From Hevea brasiliensis (taxonomy: Eukaryota; Streptophyta; Magnoliopsida; Malpighiales; Euphorbiaceae), in assembly GCF_030052815.1 (NCBI RefSeq), contig NC_079495.1:37613703-37677702 (forward strand): a stretch of DNA of 64,000 nt, given 5' to 3'. Positions 25,180-36,280 of the stretch are shown in pieces (within the stretch, counting starts at the first letter, position 1; each line of letters starts with the position of its first letter). A model generated the notes under the pieces. It was not told the DNA's origin and did no database searches. It saw only the letters and a program-made list of their open reading frames with translations. Both the position numbers and the translations under genes were made by a program.

Positions 25180-26199
25180 AATAACACCTATAGGGCTAGG
25201 TCATCCAGTTTCTAATATGGGGTTTATAGTTGTTCTGATATTGCAATGGATCTTTTGCTCAAAGTTTAGTAAGGAATAGTATTCTATTTGTGTAGCAGTA
25301 AGACACAAAATATGATTTTATTCCCCTGGAAGAGACATGATGCTATGGATGATAATTATAACTTATAAAATAGTTAAGAAATGATGTTCTACTGATAACA
25401 GTAATTCGATAGGAACTAGTTGGTCAGGTATTCTTTAGGAAGAGCATAATTTTATTATGCAGGTCATAAGGATTAGATTAGAATTAATGCGAAACTTTTG
25501 AATAGCATGGGAAAAAGGAGAGTCTAGTATACTCCCTTCTCAAGGTTAAAGAATTGTTTATGGTTCAATAAAAAAAAAGGGTAATGATCGCAAACCAGCG
25601 AAAAATAAGCTATAGGATATCGGTAGATAAAAGAAAATATAGAAGTAAAAATTAGAATAGTTGTGCAAATGTAATAAATAAATGTTATAAATATTAGTTA
25701 AAGTGTTAACTAGAATGGTCAGAGGAGCAAATCAAAGTAATATTGAAGTATAGCAGATTTATTAGGGATGATAAGAGGTGCTAAATCACGACTCGACAGT
25801 CAAGTTAAGGAAGAAGATAAGATTGAGGAATAAAATAATTAATGTTAATTTGTGGAATGAAAAAGAAACAAATAGAACAGTAAGAAATGAGAAAAACACT
25901 AGATGAGGAATTGCCACCAGGGTAAACAACCTACTTAAGACGCGTAACGATATCTCGAACTATTTTATGAAGAAAGAAATAAGTTAAGCAAAAGCAAACA
26001 AGATAGTGCAAAATGGCACATAGGCCTTAGTCATAAATGGAGATGGTAAGATAATGGTTATAGACCTATAGCCAATAAAGAGATAAGCAGTTCATATATG
26101 ACCAACAAGGTCATTTAAAAAAAAAAAAGACTACAAAGGAAAATAATTGCTAAAACAACAGTAAGAAAAGACTAAAATATTCCAAACTAAACTGAAGGT
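25180..26199 (+). other. F internal region, decayed, no clear coding
   Basis: AT-rich sequence, with stops in all frames. It continues F after the E insertion. By position it should hold what is left of pol, but I cannot identify reverse transcriptase or RNase H motifs here. Confidence 0.55.
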
Positions 26200-26530
26200 T
26201 GCATCAAATGATCAAGAGATTTGATAAGAAAAGAGTAAAACTAAGTTCTCACCCATAGGATCATACGAATTCCTAGAAAAAGTGGATCCACTAGCACACA
26301 AATTTGCTTACCTCTAAAATTGAAATGAATTTGAATTTAACTTAAGACAGAAGCTCATAAGAAACTTGGCACACGAGGTGGGCAATCGATGAGTAAATAG
26401 TATTGGTTAAAGTGCTGTGAAACCATCATTCAGGTTAGGAAGCTACTTGGGAGCGTGAAGAGGACATGAGGAGACAGCACCCACAGCTGTTCAGAGACTG
26501 ATACCAGGTAAAATTTCGAGATGAAATTTA
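26200..26530 (+). pseudogene. Integrase C-terminal remnant of F
   Basis: In shifting frames this matches the end of A's integrase. Near 26215-26310 it reads MIKRFDKKRVKLS then SYEFLEKVDPLAH, where A has IMRFGKKGKLS and PYEVLERVGPLAY. Near 26440-26500 it matches A's tail (EREEDMRRQHPQLF in A). Thus F descends from a pol-bearing element although most of pol is gone. Confidence 0.65.
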
Positions 26531-26534
26531 TTTT

Positions 26535-26548
26535 AAGGAGGGGAGAAT
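26535..26548 (+). other. Polypurine tract of F
   Basis: AAGGAGGGGAGAAT directly precedes the 3' LTR start TGTAACACC. Confidence 0.85.
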
Positions 26549-27708
26549 TGTAACACCTCTATTTGCATAGCCTGGAATATTTTACTATTCCGGTGATCGA
26601 TATCGGTCCAGACAATTAAGGGGATTAGAACCACATCTAAGGTACCTAGATAAGCCTTGAACACAAATAATTAATAATTGCCAAATAGTTAAGTATAAAG
26701 AAGAAAAACAAAGCATAAAAAGTTAAATGAGCCAGGAGTTACAGTGATGGGTGACCTTCCCGGGAAATAACTGCGAGGTCAGTCTTAACTCAAATTTCGA
26801 ACAGAAAAATGTGACGCCGCGGTCCTTAGGACTATTGTGAACATAGTGAAAAAGAGAAAATCATGAAAAAGAGTTGTTAACCAGGTGAAATAATTAGGTC
26901 AGGGATCCGAAAGAAATATCGAATAGCTTGCAAATTGGATTGAACCAGCGAGGGGCAATTTAGTCAATTCACCCCTAGAGCTGATTCCTGACCTAACTGT
27001 CCAATAAAATTGGAGAAAAGAAAATTTTGAAATTGAGAATTAAATTAAAGAACTAATGGTAAAATAAATACAAAAGAAAAAGAAAATTGAAAAAGTTTAT
27101 TACATCACTGGATAACATCATCATGATGTCAAAATACAATTTTAATTATCCTACCTAAATTAACCAAGTCAATTCTAGTTTAAATAAAACATAAATGCAA
27201 AAAGGAAAAGAAAAAAAAAATCCCATCTTCTTCCCTCACCCAAGCCGGCCGAACCTCCTCTCACTCTCATCTCCATTTGTGTCCTCCATTGAAGAGTTAT
27301 TCAAACTTGAATAACTTGATTTTCTCTCACAAAATCTAATCCTAAACCCTAGTAAGCTTCTAAATTAACCTAGAAAAGAAGAGTGAAGAACCAAATAAAG
27401 GGAGAAATTGAAGGAAGAGAAGAATTGAAAATTCTAGTGGAGGTAAGCACTTGTACTTGGAAATTTAAGTTTATTTGTTGTGTTTATGATTCAATTAACT
27501 TAGATCTTAACTTAAAATCAAAAGAAAATAATTGTTGGAGGACCAAAAGAGAATTTCAGCTAGCCTTAGTTAGGGTTTGAAATGAATGAGTTTGATGTGT
27601 TTGATTGGTTATTTAAGTTGCATGAAATATGTAGACATTGAATGTGCACTTTGAATGCATTAAATTTGAACTGTATGTAAATAGGGTTTTGAGCATGTGA
27701 AAAAAATT
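26549..27708 (+). repeat. F 3' LTR, cut by element A
   Basis: Begins TGTAACACCTCTATTTGC and runs 1.16 kb before element A interrupts it. From about 27326 it matches the 5' LTR of F (10270 on) with few changes. A damaged promoter palindrome (ACATCATCATGATGTCA) lies near 27114-27131. Bases 27704-27708 (AAATT) would be A's left target duplication; the right copy is not visible. Confidence 0.85.
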
Positions 27709-28423
27709 TGTCACACCTTACCCCTCTGTAAGGTATAACATGATCTCGTAGAATACCTAATGAACTACTGCACTTCATCTACCGATAACTCATTAAGTAC
27801 CCTACAAGGGATTTTAAAACAATTTTCTTATTTTTGATAAGTGGTGAGCATTTCAAATGAGTATTTAAAACATTTAATTGAAATTAAAAACTAGTTAAAA
27901 CTTTTGGCCCATTTTATTTTTTCGCAAATTTTATAAAAATTTTGACAGAGTTCTGTCTGTATTTTGAGAAACCAGTTCTTCAAATACCTATAAAAAGCAC
28001 TTTTAAAAATTTTTCTCAACAACTACTTCAATTTCACAATCAAACTCAATCCATTTCAACAACTCCATAATCATTTCAATTAATTTCTCAAGTTCAAAAT
28101 TCAATAATCCTCAAAATACTAACAATACATTTCATTCAAATTAAATAAAATGGTTTCACTCATATTTCATCAGAGACAAAACAATTTATATACATCCTTA
28201 CAAAATTTACATCAATAGAAATATAAACTAAACTTTATTACAAACTTCATACAAATTATGTACAAACTGCTCAAGACCCATTTACATGTTCATACATTTA
28301 TATGCAATACATACATCAAAATAAATATTTACAATTAGGGTATAAATTATACCCGATAACTTCAAGCTGAATGATCTTTAATCCTTAGCAGCTCAATCTG
28401 CTGCTCTTCTAGTCTCTGTATCT

Positions 28424-28463
28424 GCGACAGCAATAGAAGCTATCGCTGAGTACTAGGACTCAG
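28424..28463 (-). other. Conserved LTR double stem-loop, A copy
   Basis: On the + strand GCGACAGC / GCTATCGC enclose AATAGAA (28424-28446), and CTGAGT / ACTCAG enclose ACTAGG (28446-28463), followed by GTGGTGCACAAC. The 5' LTR copy (about 36996-37035) has changes in both stems (GCGACAAC, CTAAGT), in line with relaxed constraint after insertion. Confidence 0.65.
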
Positions 28464-30818
28464 TGGTGCACAACATACTAAAATAATCTTTATGCAGAAC
28501 TTAAATCACATTTATTCAAAAATTTGACTGAACATGAGAATTAAATACAAATCATCAATTATGAGATTTTAATCCCAAATAATTCCATTTTGAAGTGTCA
28601 AATCACATTTCATAAAACCCACAGTTAAATCATGCCATTCGAAACAAATAGAATCTCAATAGCCAGAGGCTAAAGAGAAATCACATCACAAGGCTAGCTA
28701 GCTCAAATATATGGATATCCATTCACATCCTCTTCTACTGGCACACCTCAACACTTCTCCAGAGAAGAAATCAAAATTCAAAACTAATTACCCCCACTAG
28801 TCATGCTAGTGAGGTGTTCAAATATATGGTCATGACACTGTGGTTTCAAAACTTATCTTAACAATTTGCTAAACGTTGTCATTTCAAATATACATAACAA
28901 CATTTCAACAATTTAGATCAAACATCATAAGAATGCTATCATTCAATATTTCACATTATTCAAAACAGTATGCAAAAGATGATTATAAAAAGTATACGTT
29001 GTGTACAAACCTCTAGCGAGTCGCCTCTTGGCCTTGACTCGGTTCCTTCCCGGTATTCTTTTCAACTAAAACACATAATTTTACAATGTTTCAGCATCAT
29101 AATTTAACATAAATCCAAAAATAAATTTAGCCTCATTTTTACCTAGCTCTAACGTGCTAAACTCGACGTTCTCAAAATTTTGTGTTTCGAGTTACTATTC
29201 ACTACACTATTCAAGTCAAATTGTTGACTTTCTAAGGCTTAATAGGTATGGGAACTCCAACTTCACCCACATACCATATTTTGGTCACTAAACTTGTTGG
29301 TTTTGGTCATTTTCTCAAAACTTAGGTCTTTTAGGCAAAATAGCCAAATTTTCAATTTTGGTGTCCCTAATTGTACTGTTTCATTAGTCAGTTTACTGTT
29401 GGAATTTGGCAAAACTTTCTTCATAGAAAATGTTCCTTATTGTCTTAAGTTTATTCTCCTTTTTGAATCACTCCAATTGGAGTTTTTTAGCTCAAGTTAT
29501 AAGCAAGTTACATTTACTGTTCATTCTACAGAATTTTGTTCTAGCAGATTAATAATTCCAATTTTGTTCAGCAATTTGATCAAGTTAGGTCCATAATTTG
29601 GTCTAACTTTCTTCATATGAAATGTTTTACTATGCCTTAGGTTTCCATCGGTTCAAGAATCACCTAAATCGGAGTTTTCTAGAGAGAGTTATAGGCATTG
29701 AAACTTTACTTTTCAAATGGCAAATCTGCAGTCTGCAGATTCAGTGACCCAAATTTGCTCAGTAATTTGATTTTGTTAATGGAATAATTTCGGTTTATGT
29801 TCTGCATGAAAGTTTTAGGTCTATATCTCATCTAACCACTAGTAAAATTTCAGGTCATTTTGACCTGCCTAGCTAGGGTTATGACCAAATGAACAAACAC
29901 TATTCATTTGGTCAGGTTGTGCAGATACAGACTGTGATTTCTCAACTTTGGTCAATTTGTTCACTAGGTTTTAGTCACTTTTTGGCCAGGCTTCCTAAAT
30001 AAAAATCATGTCATTTAGTGCCTATTTTTATCCCCAATTGGTCCCATATCCATTGGACTTGTAAAATTTCATTTTTGGTCCCTCAAAGGAGATTTTGGTC
30101 ATGCTGCCAGCACATGACCTTATCCAATCCGAATTGGCTTTTAATTCCAACACTTCTAACACACCTCATTTGGTCACAAATGACCATTTTTCACTTCACA
30201 TTAGGTCAAAGACACCATTTACAAGTTTTTCGCATTTTTGGTCTCTAAACCCTAATGTCCAAACCCTAATTCACTAACCTCATGCATTTACTTGATTCCA
30301 TGCCTCTAACCATAGTCATTCAACTAACTAAGGTTTATATACCCAATTAAATCCATCAAACCATGCAAATATACTACCATATACATGCTGGCTGAAAATC
30401 ATTCATGCTCCCTCAACAAATTTTTTTTTCATTTTAAGCATTTTTCTAAGTTAACTACGTTTTAAACACAAGTAATAAACTTATTTGCAACTTAAATCAC
30501 TAACCTTTGTGTAGCAACTTCTAACTCCCCTTTTCTCCAATTTTCTTTCTTCTTTTCTTCTTTCTTTGATGACCAATCTTCTTCTCAAGTTGCCTAGACA
30601 AGCTTTAACTATGGTGGCTTACTTTTCTATGGTGAAATCTTATAATATGCAAGCTCAAAATTGAGCTTTAATGGAGGTTTTGGTGTGGGAGAGGGAGAGT
30701 GACGTTTTTGAAGAAGAATTTTGTGTTTTATTTTTTTTTCTTTTCTTTCTTTATGTCTTTTGTCTTATGAAAGACCCAAAAATCCATTTAATCAAATTAT
30801 TAATTATGGTATTTATGG

Positions 30819-30848
30819 CATCATGCATGATGTCATGCATGATGTCAT
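30819..30848. promoter_or_regulatory. Promoter boxes, A copy (TGATGTCA repeated)
   Basis: CATCATGCATGATGTCAT followed by GCATGATGTCAT: the palindrome found in the other LTRs plus one more half-site. On the - strand GCCATAAATACC lies just downstream and could act as a TATA element; that is inference. Confidence 0.5.
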
Positions 30849-31401
30849 TTCCCTACACCTTTTTCATTTTCTTTCTTTTTTCTTTTTTTTTTTATTAGTT
30901 CTTTAATTTCATTTTCGATTCTAAAATTTTCTTTTCTCTGATTTTATTTGGCAGTTAGGTGAGGAGTCAGCTCTCGGGGTTAATTGACCAAATTGCCCCT
31001 CGCCGGTTCATCCCGGTTTGCAATTAATTCCATATTTCTTCCGGCTCCCTGACCTAATTATTTTACTAGCTTAATAGATCTTTTTCATGATTTTCTCTTT
31101 TCCATTGTGTTTATAAGGGTCCTAAGGACCGCAGCGTCACTTTTTACGGTTCGAAATTTGAGTTTAAAAAGACTTCGCAGTCTTTCCCGACAATGTCACC
31201 CATCGCTGTGACTCTCGGCTCGTTTAACTTCTTATGTTCTGTTTTTCGTGTTTATACTTAACTCATTAAACATTACTAATTATTTGTGTTTATGACTTAT
31301 CTAGTAGTCTTAAGTATGGTTCTAATCCCCTTAATTTTCTGGACCGACACCAGTCACGGGAACAGTGAAATATACTAGGCTATGCAAATGGGGGTGTTAC
31401 A

Positions 31402-31422
31402 ATTCTCTCCCCCTTAAATAAA
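31402..31422 (-). other. Polypurine tract of A
   Basis: On the - strand TTTATTTAAGGGGGAGAGAAT directly precedes the LTR. Confidence 0.85.
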
Positions 31423-31591
31423 TTTCGTCTCGAAATTTTACCTGGTATCAGTCTCTGAACAGCTGTGGGTGCTGTCTCCTCATGTCCTCCTCTCGTTCCA
31501 AAGTAGCCTCCTGGCCCGAATGATGGCTCCACAGCACTTTTACCAACGGTATCTGCTTGTTCCGTAGCTGCTTCACCTTATAAGTCAGAAT

Positions 31592-32839
31592 CTATATGGG
31601 TTTTTCCTCATATGTGAGGTCTAGATTCACTTCAATTTCTTCCACTGGTAGTACATGAGATGGGTCTGATCGATACCTCCTTAACATAGACACATGGAAG
31701 ACATTATGTATCTTCTCCAACTCTGGAGGTAATGCCAAACGATATGCTAAAGGACCCACTCTTTCCAAAACCTCATATGGCCCAATGAAACGAGGACTCA
31801 GTTTTCCCTTTTTGCCAAATCTCATAATTCTCTTCCAAGGAGAAACCTTGAGGAAAACTTCCTCACCCACTGCATACTCAATATCCCTTCTTTTCAAATT
31901 AATGTAGGACTTCTGACGGTCTGATGCAGTTTTAAGCCGATCTCGGATCACCCTAATTTTCTCTTCAGTTTGCTGAACAATTTTGGGTCCAATCATCTTT
32001 CTTTCACCCACGTCATCCCAACAACGTGGTTCTACATTTTCTGCCATACAAAGCTTCATATGGAGGCATTCCAATGCTTGATTGGTAGCTGTTGTTGTAA
32101 GCAAACTCAATCAAAGGCAAGTTATATCCCAATTGCCCTCAAATTCAATCACACAAGCCCGTAGCATGTCCTCCAAGATCTGAATTACCCTCTCAGACTG
32201 GCCATCTGTCTGTGGCTGGAATGCCGTACTAAAGTTCAATCTAGTTCCTAGGGCTCTCTGAAGACTACCCCAGAATCTAGAAGTGAACCTAGGATCTCTG
32301 TCTGATACAATGGATACTGGCACTCCATGTAGTCTCACAATTTCATCAATGTATAACTTGGCCAATCTTTTTAAACTGTAATCCATTTGGACTGGCAAAA
32401 AATGAGCAGACTTTGTCAGTCTGTCAACAATGACCCAAAATACATTATGACTCTTTTGTGTCCTCGGAAGTCCCATCACAAAATCCATCGTTATTCTCTC
32501 CCATTTCCATTCTGGTACTGGTAGTGGATGTAACAACCTAGCGGGTACTTGATGCTCTGCCTTTACTTCCTGACAAGTTAGGCATTTGGAAACAAACTCT
32601 GCCACATCTCTTTTCATACCCATCCACCAGTAATGCTCCTTTAGCCCTCTATACATTTTTGTGCCACCAGGGTGTATGGCAAAAGGAGACTCATGTGCTT
32701 CCTTCAAAATAATCTGCCTCAAATCAACATCATTAGGAACACACATTCTGCCCTGGTGTAGCAATAAACCATCATCTCTAATTGAGAATTCTGGTTTCTT
32801 GTCCTGTCGGACTTCTTCCATCGACCGATACTTGATCAT
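31592..32839 (-). pseudogene. Integrase of A with chromodomain-like tail
   Basis: It would insert the cDNA into chromatin. The zinc-binding region shows [12 protein letters not shown] and CLTCQ; the catalytic core has the D of TMDFVMGLP, the D of VSDRDPRF and the E of [12 protein letters not shown], so D-D-E is kept. A break near 32110 shifts the following FAYNNSYQSS zone out of frame; the C-terminal part (31592-32110) shows SPRFIGPYEVLERVGPLAY and FHVSMLRRY. A stop at 31592 separates the tail LRNKQIPLVKVLW. Compare B at 56845, where the break is absent. Confidence 0.9.
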
Positions 32840-33530
32840 TACGAGCGACCATTACGATCTGATCAATCAACACTGGCTGTACATGCCATGCAACTGCTGT
32901 CTGCCCATCATCATTAATCTCTAAGTTGGCATGTAATGATCTCAACTCATGTACCATAGACAAAGGAGTAACCCGTAGACTTGCCATAGTCTTGCGACTT
33001 AAGGCATCAGCCACAACATTAGCTTTCCCTGGCTGATAGTCTATCAGACAATCATAGTCTTTTATCAACTCTAACCATCTCCTCTGTCTCAAATTCAGCT
33101 CTTTCTGGGTGCCCAAATACTTCAAACTCTTATGATCTGTGTAAATGTAACACTTTTCCCCATACAAATAATGTCCCCAGATCTTAAGAGCAAACACTAT
33201 AGCTGCAAGCTCCAAATCATGTGTCGGATAATTCCTCTCATGCGATTTTAGCTGGAGCGATGCATAGGCAATGACATTTCGATCTTGTATCAATAAACAG
33301 CCTAACCCATTGTGAGAAGCATCACTATAAGCTGTGTATTCTTTACCCGGAGTAGGTAAAGTCAGGACTGGAGCTTCAGTCAAACATTTCTTCAATTCAT
33401 CAAAACTCTGTTGGCATTTATCCGTCCACTGAAATTTTACATCTTTTCGGAGTAGCTTAGTTAATGGAGATGTCCACATGGAAAATCCCTTTACAAACCT
33501 ATGGTAGTATCGGCTAAACCTAAAGCGCAA
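32778..33530 (-). pseudogene. RNase H domain of A
   Basis: It would degrade RNA in RNA-DNA hybrids. Seen in order: [13 protein letters not shown] and PLTKLLRKD of the connection, [13 protein letters not shown] with an active-site Asp, [20 protein letters not shown] with the Glu, YTDHKSLKY with the Asp, and [17 protein letters not shown] at the end. The frame differs from the RT piece before it and from the integrase after it, so one indel lies near 33560-33600 and one near 32800. Confidence 0.9.
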
Positions 33531-33598
33531 ATCTACGTGATATTTCAGGTGGCCTCCAATAAGGCGACTTCAATCTTACTTGGATCTACCTTGATGCC

Positions 33599-34621
33599 CT
33601 ATTCTGATACTACATGCCCCAAGAAAGATATTTCCTTTAGCCAAAATTCACACTTCAACAATTTGGCATATAGCTGTTTCTCCCTCAAAGTCTGCAGTAC
33701 AATCCACAGATGTCTATCATGCTCTTCTGCATTCCTCGAATAGACCAATATATCATCTATAAATACCACAACAAACTGGTTGAGGTATGGTCTGAAGATA
33801 GTGTTCATCAGATCCATAAAAGCAGCCGGAGCATTAGTTAACCCAAATGGCATAACCAAAAACTCATAATGACCATAGCGGGTTCTGAAGGCAGTTTTAG
33901 GAATACTCTGCTCTTGTACTTTCAGCTGATAATAACCTGATCTCAAGTCAATTTTGGAGAACACAGCTGCACCCCTCAACTGATCAAATAAGTCATCAAT
34001 GCGGGGCAATGGATATCTGTTCTTTATTGTCACCTTATTCAACTGCCGATAATCAATACACAAGCAGAGAGTGCCATCCTTCTTCTTTACAAACAACACC
34101 GGCGCTCCCCAAGGTGACACACTAGGGCGGATAAAGCCCTTGTCAACTAATTCTTGCAACTGCACTTTCAACTCTTTCAATTCTGCAAGTGCCATTCTAT
34201 ATGGTGTTATAGAGATTGGGTCCACACCAGGCATAACATCAATCTCAAACTGCACCTCTCTTTCTGGAGGTAATCCTAGCAATTCATCAGGAAACACATC
34301 CAGAAAATCACATACAGTAGGGATGTCTCTTAGTGTTGGACTCCCCACTTGGGTGTCTATCACATGTGCCAAGTATGCTTCACACCCCTTTCTTATCATC
34401 CTTCTAGCTAGTGCAGCCGAAATGATGTTTGATGGCAGTAAATGCCTCTCCCCATGTATTACCACATCACCGTACAAAGGGAGACCAAAAGTAACTATCT
34501 TCAGTCTACAGTCAATCATAGCGTGATGCCTGGCCAACCAATCCATGCCTAAGATGATATCATACTCTCTGAAGGGCATTTCAATCAAATCTGATAGGAA
34601 AACATGTCCTTGGATCACCAA
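33599..34621 (-). pseudogene. Reverse transcriptase of A
   Basis: 340 residues. The end of the protease region is [15 protein letters not shown]; then the RT fingers [48 protein letters not shown], and the palm motif FIDDILVYS at about 33738-33770 with both catalytic Asp residues present. An early stop (about 34655) cuts it from the protease, and a stop at 33599 from RNase H. The domain itself has few changes. Confidence 0.93.
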
Positions 34622-34657
34622 AGGACAGTCTTTACAAATTCTGTTGACCCAGACCTC

Positions 34658-35008
34658 TTATCCTAACGGACTAGTTACTAGCACTTCAAAACCCATTTGC
34701 ACACATGGAACAACAAGTGAACTGACTATGCTAGCACTAACATATGAATGGGTTGAACTCGGATCTAACAATACAAATACTTCTTGATCAAAGATAGAGA
34801 ATGTACCAGCTACCACATCGGAAGTCTTAGCCTCTTCTCGCTGTCTCATCATGGAAACTCTGGCTGAAGCACTCCCTTGTGCCGACTGACCAACTATGCC
34901 ATTTGCACAGGCGGTGCCTCTACCTCTGCCTCTTCCTCGCCAATGGGCGTGAGCCTGCAGGGCGGGACTGCAGAATAGATCCCTCGGCAGTAGTAAGAGC
35001 TGGACCAT
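34658..35008 (-). pseudogene. Aspartic protease start of A, active site changed
   Basis: It would cut the polyprotein. The active-site stretch near 34748-34770 reads VLLDPSSTHSYV; related plant elements have D-P-G-S-T or D-S-G-S-T, so the essential Gly is Ser here, a single G-to-A change on the coding strand. The frame differs from that of the gag end (34920-35387), so there is a frame change in the 34920-35008 overlap. Confidence 0.8.
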
Positions 35009-36092
35009 ATCTCGAAGACGGAGTACTAGTGCAGTCTCTTGCTAAATGACCCTTGCCTCCGTAGTTAAAGTAGGCTCCAGTGGCCCAATAACATTCCCCA
35101 CCATGAATCTTGCCAGAAGTCTCATAGGGGCGGGCAGAATGCGAAGCCCTGCTCGACTGCTGACCAGACCTAGGGGGTCTCTGTCCAGAGAATCGGCCCC
35201 TACTAAATCTTCCACCTCGACCCCTGCTGGGTCCACTAAATTTCTTTTTCTTTCCAGAGGTACCACCAGAACTCGGCTCTACTGACTTTTCCCCCTTATC
35301 TTTTTCTGATTTCTCAGCTTTTTCTGATTTTTCTTTCACTGGGGTTGCTTCTAATTCAATTCTCTCCAGTTCAAGTGCTTGAGACATAAGCTCTGAGAAG
35401 TTGCTGTGTCAAAATCCCACAACTTGCATCCTTATGCTGGGCTTCAACCCCGTTTCAAATCTCTTGCACCTTACCTTGCTGGTAGTAAGGAGACTCCCAG
35501 CATAATGACTGAAGCGAGAGAACTCCTTCTCATACTCTGCCACTGATCGATTCCCTTGTTTTAGACTCAAAAATTCTTGCAATTTCTGATCAACATATGC
35601 GTCTGGGATGTATTTCTATCTGAATTCTCTGATGAAGTCATCCCAGGTCAGCACTGGTGGTTCAGCTAAGCTGTGGGGGATGGTTTTCCACCAATCATAT
35701 GCATCCCCTTGCAGTAGCGACACATAAAAATCAAACTTCAGTTCATCTTGGCAGTGCAGCTTCTTAAATACTCTGTCCATTCTTTTAAGCCATTGCTCTG
35801 CCTCCAAAGGGTCTACTGTACCCTTAAATTCTGCAGCCCCATACTTCAATAACTTATCATACTGTCTGGCTGGAGGCAGTGGTTGTGCCACAGCTGGTTA
35901 GGGTGGAGCTTGAACAGGCATACCCATAGCCATTTCTTGAAACATCGTAGCCATCTGCTGTGCAAACTGTGCAGGAAACTGCGGCATTTGCAGGGCTGGT
36001 GATATGCATCCACTGACATTCGGTAAAGCTGGGGCTTCCCCTTGTGCCTCAGCTTCAACAGACTGCTCAACTGAGCAGTCCCCTTCTTCCAT
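34920..36092 (-). pseudogene. Gag of A (capsid plus damaged zinc knuckle)
   Basis: Start ATG at 36092 (MEEGDCSVEQ). One frame runs to about 34920 with in-frame stops near 35895, 35613 and 35390. The N-terminal methionine/glutamine-rich part is followed by the capsid core ARQYDKLLKYGAAEF, QWLKRMDRVF and DWWKTIPHS (35891-35616), then a charged EKSEKAEKSEKDKGEK zone, an Arg/Gly-rich stretch and the knuckle near 35031-35078. There the sequence is YFNYGGKGHLARDC, where the standard is CFNCGGKGHLARDC: both first cysteines are Tyr. Confidence 0.9.
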
Positions 36093-36260
36093 TTTAGTCC
36101 GAAGTTAGGGTATCTCCTGAACAAGTAACACAAGGAGATTTCCCTCCGTTAGTTCATATTTATGATGTAATGCACTGTATGTAAAAATATGGACATTGAG
36201 CAGTTGTACTTAACAAAGAAAAGACACAAATTCTCAAGTTAAAACATACTTCCAAAATTT

Positions 36261-36272
36261 GCTCTGATACCA
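36261..36272 (-). other. Primer-binding site of A (initiator Met tRNA)
   Basis: GCTCTGATACCA on the + strand, thus TGGTATCAGAGC on the coding strand, eight bases from the 5' LTR. Complete match to the expected site. Confidence 0.92.
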
Positions 36273-36280
36273 CTAAAACA

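Larger units (their letters stand above)
27709..31401 (-). repeat. A 3' LTR (3693 bp)
   Basis: Bounded by TGTCACACC and GGGTGTTACA. It matches A's 5' LTR (36281-38371) with scattered substitutions and few indels, which suggests a moderately old insertion. It holds the double stem-loop (28424-28463), the promoter boxes (30819-30848), and a TTGTGTACAAACC stretch near 29003 equal to the palindrome TTGTGCACAA of other LTRs with one change. Confidence 0.9.

Noticed and set aside
30671..30906. Hydrophobic open frames in A's 3' LTR
   Set aside because: Pyrimidine-rich LTR sequence, antisense to the element; two overlapping frames, no conservation with B.
34071..34526. 151-residue + strand open frame
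   Set aside because: Shadow of the reverse transcriptase on the other strand.
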